A stretch of DNA of 64,000 nt from NCBI GenBank assembly GCA_947846985.1, contig CANTUZ010000002.1, positions 62,955,749-63,019,748 on the forward strand. Direction: 5' to 3'. Below the pieces are notes generated by a model. The model was given only the letters and a program-made list of their open reading frames with translations. It was not told the DNA's origin and did no database searches. Position 1 is the first letter of the stretch, and each line of letters starts with the position of its first letter. Made by a program: the position numbers and the translations under genes. Source of the stretch: Fratercula arctica. Taxonomy: Eukaryota; Chordata; Aves; Charadriiformes; Alcidae. Below are positions 11,201-24,600 of the stretch, piece by piece.

Positions 11201-14200
11201 ACATCCATAGTGACCGTATCATCCCTTTTTCATCAGAGCAAGGCACTTGTCTTTTTTTTTTTAAACTACACATTTTTCAGTGCACTTTTTCTGTTACAAG
11301 TCATGGTATAATCAAGTTATATCTATACTACTGTATGGAACAGACCTGGGCCCATTCTGGAGGCTACCTGCCCCAGCAGAGGTTGCATCTATACCATTTC
11401 AAACCCTGTTACTCCCTTGAAAGAGTGATTGCTCCCAAAGCAAATATTGGGATTGGCCCTTGGCCCCCAAATCCTGCCTGAGGGTTGTATGGGAGCATGT
11501 CCCTCATTCCATGCCAAAACTGCCCAGGAAGGTGTTGCTAGCTGCTGGGGCAACTCCTGGCCTTCCTGCCCCTCCTGCCCTGGCCCTGGTCAGTCCAAGG
11601 AGACTGGCAAAGCCTGCGAGGGCAGACTTTCTATCCTGAGGAGGGAAATTTACTTTTAGGTGGAGTCATTTTCCATCATGCCTTTGCGTAGCTGTACTTT
11701 TAAAATAATTGCAATTAATTCTTTATCAGACCAGTCTTTTCGGCACCTTTCTCTCTTGCTATTAGGAATTTGACTCTTCTTATGTGGTTTCATAGTTCAT
11801 GTCTCATGACCCTGAGAAGTTGGGCTTCTTCCACCAACTCTCATGTGCGAAAAGAGAATCGCTCCTTGTAGGTTTTCTGAGGGGTTTCTCTAGACTTAGT
11901 GAAGCTGGCAGAACATCTTTTAGGACCTCTTTATTCATTATTTTATGTGGGTATGTTATCTAGCCCATTCTTGTTCCAGCATAAGAATATACACATGGTT
12001 ATTCAGGAATAATATTTCCTGAATACTTGTGTAGACAGAGTAGTCCCTTAAGTAATGAGTTCAATTAGGCTAAGATACACTATGTAGCAATTCAATAACA
12101 AAAGTCCTGGGAGGTAGGGGGAGAAGAGGCTTGCCAATTGCTTACACACAGTATGCTGGATGACAACTAAAGACTTCGTGCTGTGGCATATTTGGCACAT
12201 GCTGGCCTACAGATATGCCTAGCAACTCCCAAGGTTTGAGCAGTTCCTTACTAAGGTTTTAATCAAGAAAAGAAAAAAAAATAAAGAAAAAAGCATGGTG
12301 TGCAAATTAGTAAAATAATAGACTCTACTTGAAATCTCTTTGGGGATGTTCAATCTTGCAGAATACCAGCATCTAAGAAAATCAATTTATCTTCCATTTT
12401 TGCCTAAAAAAATGTCAATAGACAGTTTAATTTACCAATTCACTACCTTGAACACAGGCTGTTGGATTCTGAACTATATCTTAAAAAAAAAACCTCTTAA
12501 AACCTGAAATGCATACAATTTTGCAGATTTGACTTGGGAATTACAATAGATTCAGTATTTAGTCTGCATTTCTCATTACCCTTGTTAAAACATTCAAATA
12601 TTTCTTCTAAGAAGGTCAATTAGCTGCATTTTAAATGGGCTAAACATTCTACCGTGTTCTTAAAAGGATATCCCTCCACTATATATGCTTTTGAGAGGAT
12701 AATACATTGCAAAAATGCCTAGAAATCTTCTTTGGCTCTGTCTGCAGTCCAGTGAGACTACTCTTCTCAGTTTCACTTCAAGTGCAATCTCCTCTTGAGG
12801 AACCTATCCTGTAAAATCTAGAGACACGTCTCAATTTTTAGAGAAAAATCCTTCAAGATTTAAAGCCTACTTCAAATCATTATAATGACTATTAAAATGA
12901 AAACAAACCCCAGAACCTAGCAACACTACACTAAAATAATATGGAATTGAAAGATTGTTATGCCAATACCTCAGAATTATCTGCTCTTCAAGCTTCTGTT
13001 TTTGTGGTAGCAATGGGATTCTGCCTGCCGGAGCATTAAGCGTTATTCCGCAGTTTCTGAGGAGGTGGCTGCCAGTCAAACCTCCTGACTGTTGCTGGGG
13101 TGAAGTCTTCAGAGGCCTGAGGTAGTGATACGGATTTATTATCACTGATCTTGATGGAAAGTGTTAAAATGTAAATTTTCATTCGGGTGCTTCAAATTAA
13201 TTGCCTTGTTTCAGTTGTCTTGAGTCACAGAGTCAAAGGAAAACTTTGACTAATTAAATAAGGGCCAAAAGCAGATTTCAGCTGCTGAAATCATGCCACA
13301 GCTAGGGCGTCTGTGCTGAGATGCCATTCATGGTCTGTGAAGGTTAGAACTTATCCCCTGGGTCGGCATCCTTGAGCCATACCATACCTGATTGCTGAAC
13401 AAAGCACTCAGTAAAACAGCAAGACCTTAACAGGGTGTTGGAAAACAGAAAAAAGCCCCTGTTGCTCCACTGTAAGACACAGATATGACTGTTCTCCTGA
13501 GAACTTCAAATTGATGTGCTATTGTTTTCATGATTAGAGCATTACACTAGAGCTGAAGCTCTGCCAGTGATTTCAATATGGATTTTTCATGTTTAGTTTA
13601 TAACTCATCTACATGCCAGTTCATTAACTCAAGGTAAGATTTTCTCAGCCTATATTCAACTGTTGCTATTGTTATTCTAGTAACTAGCTTCTTTTCATGC
13701 TATTTTTCACCCTGGCAAGTTGTACTTTTCTGTTCACAGTATGTATTTACTGAATAAACAGCTGTAGCATAAGTGAAAGCATTCAGAGAAATAACAAACA
13801 CCCATCAGATTGCTGGTTTTATTTGTTTAGACATCAGATACTGTACTCCTTTATATTCTTACCTTTGGCTGAGCAAGGTAAGTTTTTCTTCATTTTTTCT
13901 TTCAGTGTACACCTTTAAGTAGGGCACAGCCACTATAATGACCTGGTATTTGATAGCTGATCTTCTGTTCTGAAACTGAACAAACTCCCACTAGCTTGTG
14001 CCCAAGTCTGAAGTTCATATTTCTCCTGGAGTGATGTATCCACAATATATATTCCTCCAGAAGTTATTTTGCGGTTAATATGTAGGAACTGGGAGGGTAT
14101 TCTTTTCTCCCAGAATGATTCTGAGATTTTAGTGACTTATTAAAACCTTGCTATCAAAATGATCGGAAAAGGTTGTTTAAAGTTATAGCAAAAGCTGGAG

Positions 14201-14287
14201 GCAATAACTGGCATAAAGAGAGGTAGGCAGCCTTACCACAGCGCAGAATTAAGTAGGCAGAAGACAAGAAAGATGCACGGGAGGAGA

Positions 14288-14470
14288 TGGAAGGGAGGGA
14301 GGAAGGGAGGAAGGGAGGGAGGAAGGGAGGGAGGGAGGAAGGAAGGAAGGAAGGAAGGAAGGAAGGAAGGAAGGAAGGAAGGAAGGAAGGAAGGAAGGAA
14401 GGAAGGAAGGAAGGAAGGAAGGAAGGAAGGAAGGAAGGAAGGAAGGAAGGAAGGAAGGAAGGAAGGTAGG
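14288..14470. repeat. (GGAA)n tetranucleotide microsatellite
   Basis: A mixed GGGA/GGAA stretch (14288-14336) leads into an uninterrupted (GGAA)n run from 14337 to 14466, about 32 units, one strand all purine. Long frames reading Gly-Arg-Lys-Glu or Leu-Pro-Ser-Phe repeats across it are translation artefacts. The true allele length may differ because such tracts slip and assemble poorly. Confidence 0.97.
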
Positions 14471-15532
14471 TATAAAGAAGTGATGTAGAGCTGTTACACA
14501 TTTAGGAAAAAGTCTCTTTTTATACAATGTCTACAAAGAATACAAGACAGCAGAAGTAATACATAGCGCATACATGTTGCATGCAGACTGCATGCTTTTT
14601 CATTGTTTTTAACTGCTTGATTTTGCTTATATGCCTTAAGAAAAACCTTACTTACAATTTGTTACTTACTTCCAATTTATTACTTTTCTTCAGTATTTCA
14701 CATCCTGAAAATCACTCATTTGTAATTATCAGACCTGTGTTTGCCTCGGTGTCAAACTTTAAAGCTATAATTGCTCCACTGACTGTTATAAATGTTGGTC
14801 TATTGCAAGTTACCATAGTACAATAACTAATTACATGGGCTCATTCTGAACATATAAAGTGCATCTCAGCTAAACAAAGCACTTACCCAGGACTATCAGC
14901 AGCACCTCAGCACCCATTGCCTGTGTTCTGGTCTCACAAAATTGGCCTTTCAGCCCTACTGCAAGGCTCAACTGTTGCTGTAACCATGGCAAACTGTGTA
15001 CTTGATGGGTTTATCACAATTTGGCTCTGTTTTCTTTGAAGAAGCTGGATGGATTTGCTGGGGGAAATTCTTGAAGCACTACTGAACAGATTCAGGGAGA
15101 GACTGAGGATGGGCAGACCAGTGGAGTCCAGCAGAGTCATTGCAGATCTGCTCAGCTTGTGACTTCGGGAGACCAAAAGGCTGAAGGAAGGACTGGGAAG
15201 CAGACAGTCACACCTCAGAGGAGATGGGAAAAATGTCACAGGGATGTGAGGAAGCTCAGCAGAGCTTTCTTCTTCTCAGTCAGTGAATTGTTTGAAATGA
15301 AAGACCCACCTACGAGGCTGCTGTAGGCAGAGAGGATTGAATGGACCACAGGTTTTGGGTTTTTTTTCTCTATCTCCTTTAAGGATATTTTTCTATTTAA
15401 AAGCTTGTTGTGAGCTTTTATTCAAATAAAACTTAACTTTCCTGAGCTTAAAATCTGAGGTTGGGAAGAGGGTGGGGAGGAGGCAGGTCTGCCACAAAGC
15501 TGTAGTTGAAACACACAGAAGCTTACAACCTT
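14471..15532. other. Intergenic, no gene seen
   Basis: Unique-looking AT-rich sequence between the GGAA tract and a CR1 fragment. A purine-rich patch lies at about 15050-15240. No exon-like frame or recognisable repeat was seen. Confidence 0.55.
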
Positions 15533-15683
15533 ATCATAGAATCATAGAATGGTTCGGGTTAGAAGGAACCTTAAAGATCATCCAGTTCCAACCCCCCTGC
15601 CCTGGGCAGGGACACCTCCCACTAGACCAGGTTGCTCAAAGCCCCGTCCAGCCGGGTCTTGAACACTTCCAGTGATGAAGGAT
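15533..15683 (-). mobile_element. CR1 LINE, 3'-terminal fragment
   Basis: The plus strand starts with ATCATAGAATCATAGAATGG, the reverse complement of the CR1 3' terminus. GGTTAGAAGGAACCTTAAAG, ATCATCCAGTTCCAACCCCC and ACTAGACCAGGTTGCTCAAA follow. The element is therefore on the minus strand and 5'-truncated after about 150 bases. The sequence looks close to consensus, suggesting a fairly recent insertion. Confidence 0.93.
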
Positions 15684-18600
15684 GACCTTCTGCGTGTGCA
15701 CAACACTGCAGCTTTCTTAGGCCACTGCCAACTCTAGCAGATGTTCTCTTTCCTCATTCATTCAGCCAGGATACAAATCCAGCCAGAATGTAAGGCCCAT
15801 TTCTGCACTGTTTTGAGCTCCTGCAACTCCCATTGTCTGCATCAAGTAGGGTAAGAAGGAAAGGCGGTGGCTAACATCTGTCCTAGAGAAAATAGTAGTA
15901 GTGGAGACCTGAGATAGCAAAGAGGTGGAAATGGTAAGGAATATAATTCCCTGTTAGTTGACATTGCTTATGCTTGGGCAGGAGGTGAAGGCATTTCTTC
16001 TAGTATTTGAAAATAATCAGGAAATGCTGTTGATGGAGAGCATGGCTTTCCACTCCCATAGACCTTCTTCCCAAGCAGAATGGACTATAACTGAGCCTGT
16101 AGTTGCATTTGCTTTTATATTGTGCCAGATACTATTTAAAATATCAGCTGTAACTGATAAAGCACCAAACTGTTCGATTCCTGTGGAGCTTTCCTCAGCA
16201 AGTGCAGTGGCTGAGGTGTTGTGCTAAAGCTGTCGCAGACTCACAGACAAGGGGGGAGCAGGATGTGGGGAGAGGTTCACACCCATCACCTCGGAGTCTC
16301 CCTGGGTCTGGATTAGTTTGCTTTGGAGGCATGATTCATGTTGCTGCTATTCCCTTCTGGGGAAGCATGGATAGACTAGCTGGGAAATTGAAAGGGTTGA
16401 AATCGGAAGAAATGAGAGTGTTCTAGTGTGGGCAGATAGAATAGATTTGCTTATAGGCATTGGCCAACCTGTTCTTGCACATGTGCAAGCATTTTTTGTA
16501 CCTGTACTCAAATCAGAATGATACATTTTAAAACTATATTTAAAGAAAGAGCAATTGACTGTTTAACTACCCCATTTCTGAAACGCCTGTACTTTCTACA
16601 ACGATGACTCCTGATTTCCTGTGCCACTGACATCTGAATTCAGCTGTCTGGGTTTTGCTTTCTTCTGTATCACTTGCTTATGCCAATTTTAGGATTGATC
16701 TGACTATCATCTAATGCAATTGAGCTCCTGAATACAGGCGCATTTTCTACTCTCCTCCCCCTCTCCTCCCCAGCTCTTTTTTTCCTCTTTAGTTACTACC
16801 ACGGTTAGTGAACCATTATAATTCCACTTCTGCTGTTTTAATTAAATTTACCTATGGAAAACAAAGACATGAGATCTGGCAGTCAGGGAGCTCAGGGAGA
16901 CAAGGTGGTCTGTTACTGAATAAAGTGATGCTTGAGAGGTGCTATTCTTTATGTATCATCACGATCATCAGATAAGGAAGAATCATATGACACATTGCAA
17001 GAATGCTTTGGAGAAAGTGAAATTCTAATCCTTTCCCAACATAATCATAATGATGTAAATGTATCCCTTTATATGGTGTAAAATTGATTTTTCTTTCCTG
17101 TTAACATCTGTACAATTTCTGTTCTGCACTCATTTTTCTTCAAAATTGCCTAGTTCCCTCTGAGTACATTGTTGTTCTTTCCCTCCTCCTTTCTTTAAAC
17201 CCATTCATTTTTTATTTATTTTATTTGCCATCCTGACCCTCAGTAAGGTTAAAATGATTATTCAGCAGTTGTGCACTGTTGAATTACCTGTCTTTTGTTC
17301 CACAGTCTATTTTGTTGTTAGTGTACTCCATAGACGCCTTTAACTCAATTCTCACTGATATTGTTAATCTCTGGGCCACTCAAGATGAATTCCCAAACTG
17401 TATAAAGATGACATTGGTCTTTTCTATTCTTAAAAGACTAATTCTTTTGACAGAAATCCAGGAACTTCAATCTGTGAATGAATAAGGTAAAAAGGGACAG
17501 AGTAATGGTGTGATACCTTTTATCACACTGACATTGTAACTTGATTCTATTATAACTACTCTTAGGAATCTAACTGATATCCTAGTCCAATAAAAAGTAT
17601 GGCAGCCTTTATTTTATGTAACAAAAATCTAGCTCGTTCATGTGCACTGCTGGACCTCAGCTGTCAGAATTTGGTCAGAGTGCAAAGGGCTGTGCTTGGA
17701 AGCATGAGGAGTCCCACAGATGTCCCATGATATGAGGATATTTTAATGATAAAACTATCTTGATTGGGGAGGGGGCAAACTATTGTACTTCTGAGTTCCC
17801 ACGGTGAGGCAGGTGTGCTGGAATAGAGGTGTCTTACAAACTCACCGGACTTTTTCATCAGCTTCAGTGAAAGGCCTCAACATACATTTGGGTATCAAAA
17901 ATGCCAGCACCCAGCAGCTCCTCAAGAGAGGTGACCACCCATAAACATTGCCTGCTTTGAGCACTGCATGCAATCTAATACTTCAACACTGAAAGGCTAA
18001 AGCACATGAAACATAAGTAAAAGGAGGATTTTTCCATCTAGTCACCACCTAGTCACTAATCTCATTATGGATTTAATACCACAACACAATGCAAATGTGA
18101 ATGTTAATTGTCTAAGCCCATCTCTTGCCTTCTGTCTGCTTTTCTGGCCTCCCACTCCTCAACCTCCCGCCAGATCTTTTTGATTCCTGCCTATTCCATG
18201 TTTACCTGCCACAGCTCTCCCTAAACCTTTTCTGTCACCTCATTTCCCCCCAAGCCCTGTCACAATATTCAAACCTAACACCCGCCTTTATAATGGAACG
18301 CCTCAGTGCCTTGGCTCCACTCGCACTATCTGCTAACCCAGGAGAAGGTGGGTAACTTTTAGACCAAGATTTATTCCCAGTTGCAGAGCTTCCAACTGGA
18401 TCTTCTTGAGTGAACTAGTTATGGCCTTAGCCTGATTAGGTGGCTCGGACAGGACTTAGATACATGGCACGAAGGAGATTATTCAAAAAGGAGGATTAGA
18501 CAGATAATAGCTAAATTGGCAGAGAGGCTAATCCTGTGCATGTGCAAGAGGGACAACTTAGCTGTCAAGGGACTTTTCCCTCTCTCATCTGTGTGGCTGG

Positions 18601-21600
18601 TGGGGTAAGATAGATGGGGAGGCCTGCGAGGCGAGGTGGATGTGTGGAACAAAGTGGGGATTAGGCGTAGCTCTCTAATGCCTCCTGATATAGCCAAAAT
18701 AGGATGCTGAGTCCCACTGTTAGCCTTCACAGCACCCCTAAAATGGGAGTGGGCCTAACCTATTAGAGATGGATACAGATACTGTACTAAGAGGCACCAG
18801 TCAATTTTTAGTATTTAAAAAATATACACTGATAAATTTGCATGGGATGTAGATACGTATCCGTAGAACCTTGTAAAATGCTTTATGCCTGTATGGCTGT
18901 TTCATGTGTCTAAAACAAATTTGCTATGCTACTATAAAATAGTTATTTTCACTGCAAGTGCAAGACCAGCCAGGGATGTTCTTTTTTTTTTTTTCCCTTT
19001 TTTGGGGAGGAGTCGGAGGGCGGTGGTGGTGGAGGCATCAATAATACAGAAAAATATAATGTTTGGTCATAGGTGCCTCAGTCACTTCGGACTTTCAGTA
19101 AGGTTAGAACACTGAGGTTTGTATTTGCTAAAAAGATCATACTCTTACATTTGTTTAAGAAGACTTTTCAACTGTCTGACTATAGCCTTTTTGTATTTAG
19201 TATGACATCTTTACCAATTCTTCTGACAGTGTACTGATCAGTGCAGATTTTATTTGTCTGATACTCTTCATCTGTAGCTTTAGGAATTACCATGGTTCAG
19301 TCCTCATTGTTCCATGATGATTCTGGTCCTCTTTTTCCCCCCTAATTTTAATAGCCTTCAAAGGATGCAATGTTTGTTGTTTTGCAATATTTTCTGTGCT
19401 ATTCAACCACAGTTGCCTTCAAATATTTTTAAATTTACCATGCACAATCATATTTGTTTCATTTTATTTTGGTTTGGGCTATTATTTGACTTGCCAGTGC
19501 AGAGGTCTCATGTATCATCTGTGGTGTTTTCCTTCAGTGGCAATTCTTTTTGCCTTTCAGGTACCTGATTATAAATTCTGCTCCAGGAGCCCACAGCAGT
19601 CATACAGGCGTTTTATTAACATTTTAGGAAAGCAAAGAAGAGATATAAACAACTGAAATTTCACTCCAAATGTTCATTTCATTCTAACTGAAATAATATG
19701 TGCAGGTTTTATTTACACACTTTCATATTATAAGCTTTCAGAGATCCTGAAAAATAAATGTTTTAATAGGTAGCCTCCCATGACACTGGCCCACTGAAAT
19801 GGAGTGATGGAGTGAGAACTTCTCCCCACAATAGTGCAAAAATATGTTGCTTGGTGTATTATTTCTTTCTTTTTTTTTTTAATTTGTTTTAGGGCAATGG
19901 ATCTAATCTTCCAGGGTATTTTAAAATTTCAGATGACTCGAAATCAAATTGCTCTTTCCAAATTAATGCCCCATAGATCAAAACATTGCCTTCAACTTCT
20001 GTTTGCAAGGCTTTGCACAGTTTAACTCCATTCAGTCTTTGCAATCCCTGGTTTCTTTTCTCTCCTAACTAGTTGCATTGTAAAAGCACTTGTGAAGTGA
20101 GATATGTTTACGCACTGTTTACAGCACAATATGGTGCTATTTACAGTTAAACAGGGATTTTGAATTTTTTATACCTGGAGAAGGACCAAACTCAAGATCT
20201 ACAGAGAGGCAGACTCATAATAAAGACACATGCTCATGAGGTAATACTGAAATTGGCTTGGCCAAAAATGAGCATGACCAAAGTCCACTAGAGTGAAAAA
20301 TGCATCTGAGCTTAAAGATATAATTGCATCAAGAAGCATAATTAAGCTCTTATCACTTACAAGAAAGCCAGCAAGGAATATGACCCTCCATTAAGCTAGG
20401 CGCCATCTCAGAAATCTCCATGTTGCTTGTTTGCTTGCTTTATACCATGAAATAGAGGGACTCAGTATCTCTTTCCACTTATTTGTGGCCTAACTTTTGT
20501 GTTGGCTTCAAGGGAAGTCAATGACTTGCTAAATCATGAGAACCATTTCCTATATCGCCTTTTTTTCTCCTAATCAGTTTGAACTCTGTTTAAATTGTGA
20601 CATAACTGCAACCTGGAGTGGGATGCTTGCAAAAGGTAATTTCTAAAATGTAAACGTGATGTATTCAAATTTGAAATATCTGCCAAATTAAGCACATCAT
20701 GTTGTACTCCTTATGACTCTCATTTACTTCTTCGCTATTTTTTCTAAGTCACTAGATCTTTGCTCACTGAAAAATAAATACATCTAATTATTGCACTGTG
20801 GAGGAGAGAGTTTCCATTTTTGAAGTTATCCTGATTGATAATAAAACAGCAGTGCTGCTCAGAAAAAAATAGCCAAAAGCATTAGTGCATTTCCTATGTC
20901 CTTGGTTTTGAATTGTAATTATTTACTTGATTTTTAGACTGGATCTACTTGCCTGTATTGACCCACACTCAGTCTCTTCTGGTTTTGTTTGAGTCACATT
21001 ACATCTAAACATTACTGAAAATATAAGCACAACTTTGCTTCAACTACTGTTTTCCTTCTTTCCTAATCAGGCTTTTGTGGCTGTTGTTTGCTCCCCTTAC
21101 CTACTATAGACTGTTTAAATATTTCCTCTTTGTCCCCATGCAGCCCTGTCTCACTCTTTTTCTTTGCTGTGTCCACTTCCATGGTACTGATGGCAACCAA
21201 ACTGTCCCTTCACTTCTTCCCACTTTTGTCTTTGAGCCACTGAGCTGGCCAAGATTGACCAGGAGCCCATCCATTGACTACAATGAGAAGCAGGTCAGCC
21301 CTCTCCATCCCTCGATCATGTATGAGAGGGCAGAGGGACAAAAAGTCCCAATGAATTGCTTCCCTCGGTGTCTCCTGTGTCCTGTGTTCTCTGTCTGCCT
21401 CAGCTTTGTGACCCTGAGGTCACTGAGATAGGAAAAATACTATTTAATGTATTCACAGATTTCAGTGAGACCCTTAATCTTGGGGTGGGCTATCTTGGGA
21501 TAGGCTTTTCCCCTACTGTTTGTAAAACAGTATTTTAAGTAATATAGATTACCTGAGGTTGAAAGGAGCATCCTGAAAAAATGTAGCAAGCAGAGGAAAA

Positions 21601-24600
21601 ATAAGAGGTTAGAAGATTTTGGTTGCAAATTCTTAAGAACAGAAGTTAATTTATACTGCTTAATTTTAAAATGAAACATACGAAATAGGATTAGTCATAA
21701 ATTTCAATGTTTTTACCTGTGGTGAGAAAACAAGACATGCTAAATGAGATGTCTGGTTGTCTAGGATAGTGAGCAGCCACACCTGGTTTGGTATGACTGA
21801 AAGCACAGCTGGCCAGTATCAGTACAAACTAAAGGGATAGTTTACGGATGAATAGAGATTCAAAGGAACTTTGATTCAGTACAATTTTTTTGAAAAGGTT
21901 CAACAAACAAATTGCCATTTAATCCTGCTTAATAGCGGGAAAATTATCTTGCAGAAACTTATGTACAGTTCAAAACTCTTCTCAGCTGCAATTCTGCAAC
22001 TGCACTTAAGACTAATAGGTTATTTGCAATTGTAACTGAGCAAGCTTTGGCCTTCTGTATAATAAATTATTACTTACCTGAGACTGCCAAATATTTATCC
22101 TGTTATTAACTTTAGGCAAATTAAAAGAGACAATTTAAGCAAACCTGAGTCAAACAGCTGAGATGTCATGTATTTTTTAATATTATCTTAATTAGTAACA
22201 ATGTTAAATCAAAAGACTACTTTTGACTTTATGAATATACCAGTGCTGAAACAGACAATGTACATTAACATGGGAATAAATGGATATCCTAAAATTCTTA
22301 ATTTTAATTGCTAATGCAAGTTGGGCTTCTTTTAAAGGTACTGCCTATAGGATGCATGCTTTTTAGACATTACAGTGTTTGTGAAAATGCAACCTGACCT
22401 ATTATTCCTTAATTAAATATTATGGCTTCAATTTACTCAGAAATAGGATCAGTGGAGTTTAAAAGATAAGAGTTTAGAGCAAAGCTTTCTCCCTGGTTAT
22501 GAAGCTTACCAGACAATGATTGTGAAATAAACCGTCCAAAGGTAATGCACCAATTTGAATGAAACCAGACTGGAAATTAAGGTAGTGATTTGCACCTGGC
22601 ACTCTCAGGTATGGAGAAAGGGACAAAAGGAAGTATGAGGGAAGTTAGAGACCTTATTCCAAGTCAGGAAGCTCAAGGCATTCCTGTCCACATTCAAAAA
22701 TGTTAAACTCACAATTCTTGTATTAAAATCTGGAGATACATCAATGCTGGTGCCCAATGATTCAAGCCCAGGAATGCAGAGATTATTCAATACATTGTTC
22801 AAAAGTGACCGAACTTCATGGGGAACAGGATTGAAATTAAAAATATTTTCTGATCTCGAAACTCCCTATACAGGAGATAAAGTAATAATGAAGAGCAGTT
22901 ATGAAAGACAATACAGCTTTGGGGGGAAAAGTGGATGCACTAGCATGCTTAAGCCACACATAAAATGTCAGGGTGGTTGCTATGCCTGAATATGCAGAGG
23001 GCTTAGACCCAGAAGGGTTTTTTACAAGCTGGCTGAAAGAGTTATTGATACAAGCCAATTTAGCTGCCCCAGTTGTGCTGGCATCTGCCAGGAGGCTTCT
23101 TGCTAAATAAACTTCTACTTCTCCCTTTCTGTGTACTGTGCTGGTGGGTTGTGTAATTGTTTTTGTAATAAACAGGCTCCTTAAAACATCAAGAATTGCT
23201 TCTAATCTGAATTACCAAAGTTCCACTCTGGGAATATATATCCAGATTACACTATGTTACTTTTGAAGAGGAGACAGATGTTCATGGCTGTGAAACAGAT
23301 ATTTCAATATATTGGGTTTTTTTTCTTGTGCAGTTCGCTACTCAGCCAGACTTCGGGTACAAGGCAATAGGCATATGGACAGCTTTTAACTCCTGATGAA
23401 GCAAGTATGTTTGCACAGGATCAGTGAAAGTGAGATCGCTGTATTTGCAGGAATGCAGAAATGAATAAATAAAAAAAGCCTCTTAGAACACTTTCTGATG
23501 GAGCTGCAAAATACGGAATTAAAACATCTTCATACATAACATAGTGGGAATATTTCTTTATGTGATACTCTTATTTAATTCCTAAAATAAGGTTTAGAGA
23601 AAAATGCGTGCTAAAAACATCATTCAAGAAGGAAAAGAAGGAAAAACGTACATGTTCTGGGAGTCACTTCTCATATCATCATATCGTGGCTGAATTTTAG
23701 CTACCTGATACAGACATCAGAAAGCAAATTAAGAAACAAGATCTCCTGAAGCACATAAACCACCCATAATTCCTGTTTGCAGCCTTTATTTATAGGATAT
23801 GCTTGTGTGTGCAGGGAAATATATATGTAGTCCAATTTACTGTAAGCTTTTCCCACATGAATAAAATCTGTACATTAGCAATCTGGAAATCTTCTGAGGC
23901 AATCAGCAAATACATTAGTGCAAGGACAAGGCCACTTGACAGCAGTGTTCACCTTCTTCAGTTGGCTTAATTGAAGCTAAAACGGTTTCTGTGGTACAGC
24001 AGCTCTGACGGAAAGGATGTTTGAATGTGGAGGAGTGCGAACATTGCTCTAGACATGATCCGCTTTAGAGGGAATGCCTCTTACCTCGATAATGCAGGTA
24101 GAACCTTTTTCTAACTGCAGGAAAGCTTACTAAAGGTTGTTTCGAGTAAAGTTTAGGGATGTCCAATCAAGACACTTAACAGTTTTCGAGACGTACTTAG
24201 ATCTGGCAGAATGCCCAGTCTCACTGATGTATTTTCACTCCAGAGTGAAGGGGAACTTACTCAGTTTAAAAACTGCCAGACTCAACATAGTTATAGCAGA
24301 CAATTCTCCTCAGAGCCCATGTGTGTTGGTTATTATAATAACCATATTTCACCAATTGCTCTTTTAGGACAGATATGTTTTTCAAAGAGGAATTAAAATC
24401 TCCTGTTCTCTGGATATGGGAAATGCCTGCCTGGCACCCTGCTGGTGGGCAGGCACGAGGGGTTTGAGTCCTCAGAAAGCGAGGGTTGGTTGGTCCCTTA
24501 CCAACTTTTGCTGTAACAGATTAGTAGGAAGTGTTAACATTTATCTGCATTTCTAAATCCCCTTTGATTTTTACAAAGCTTTTACTTCAACAGTATTTTC

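Larger units (their letters stand above)
7786..14287. other. Intergenic, no gene seen
   Basis: AT-rich unique-looking sequence. It holds a possible old repeat at about 8722-8780 (TGATTTCACTCGGGC, then GGAGTAAAGGTCTGAGTAAC), a triple tandem at 9678-9723, a short duplication at about 10227-10275, old repeat fragments at 10794 and 11171, and a GC-richer patch at 11340-11660. No frame looks like an exon. Confidence 0.55.

Noticed and set aside
14154..14527. Low-complexity frames with Leu-Pro-Ser-Phe or Gly-Arg-Lys-Glu repeats
   Set aside because: Translation of the (GGAA)n microsatellite; no coding evidence.
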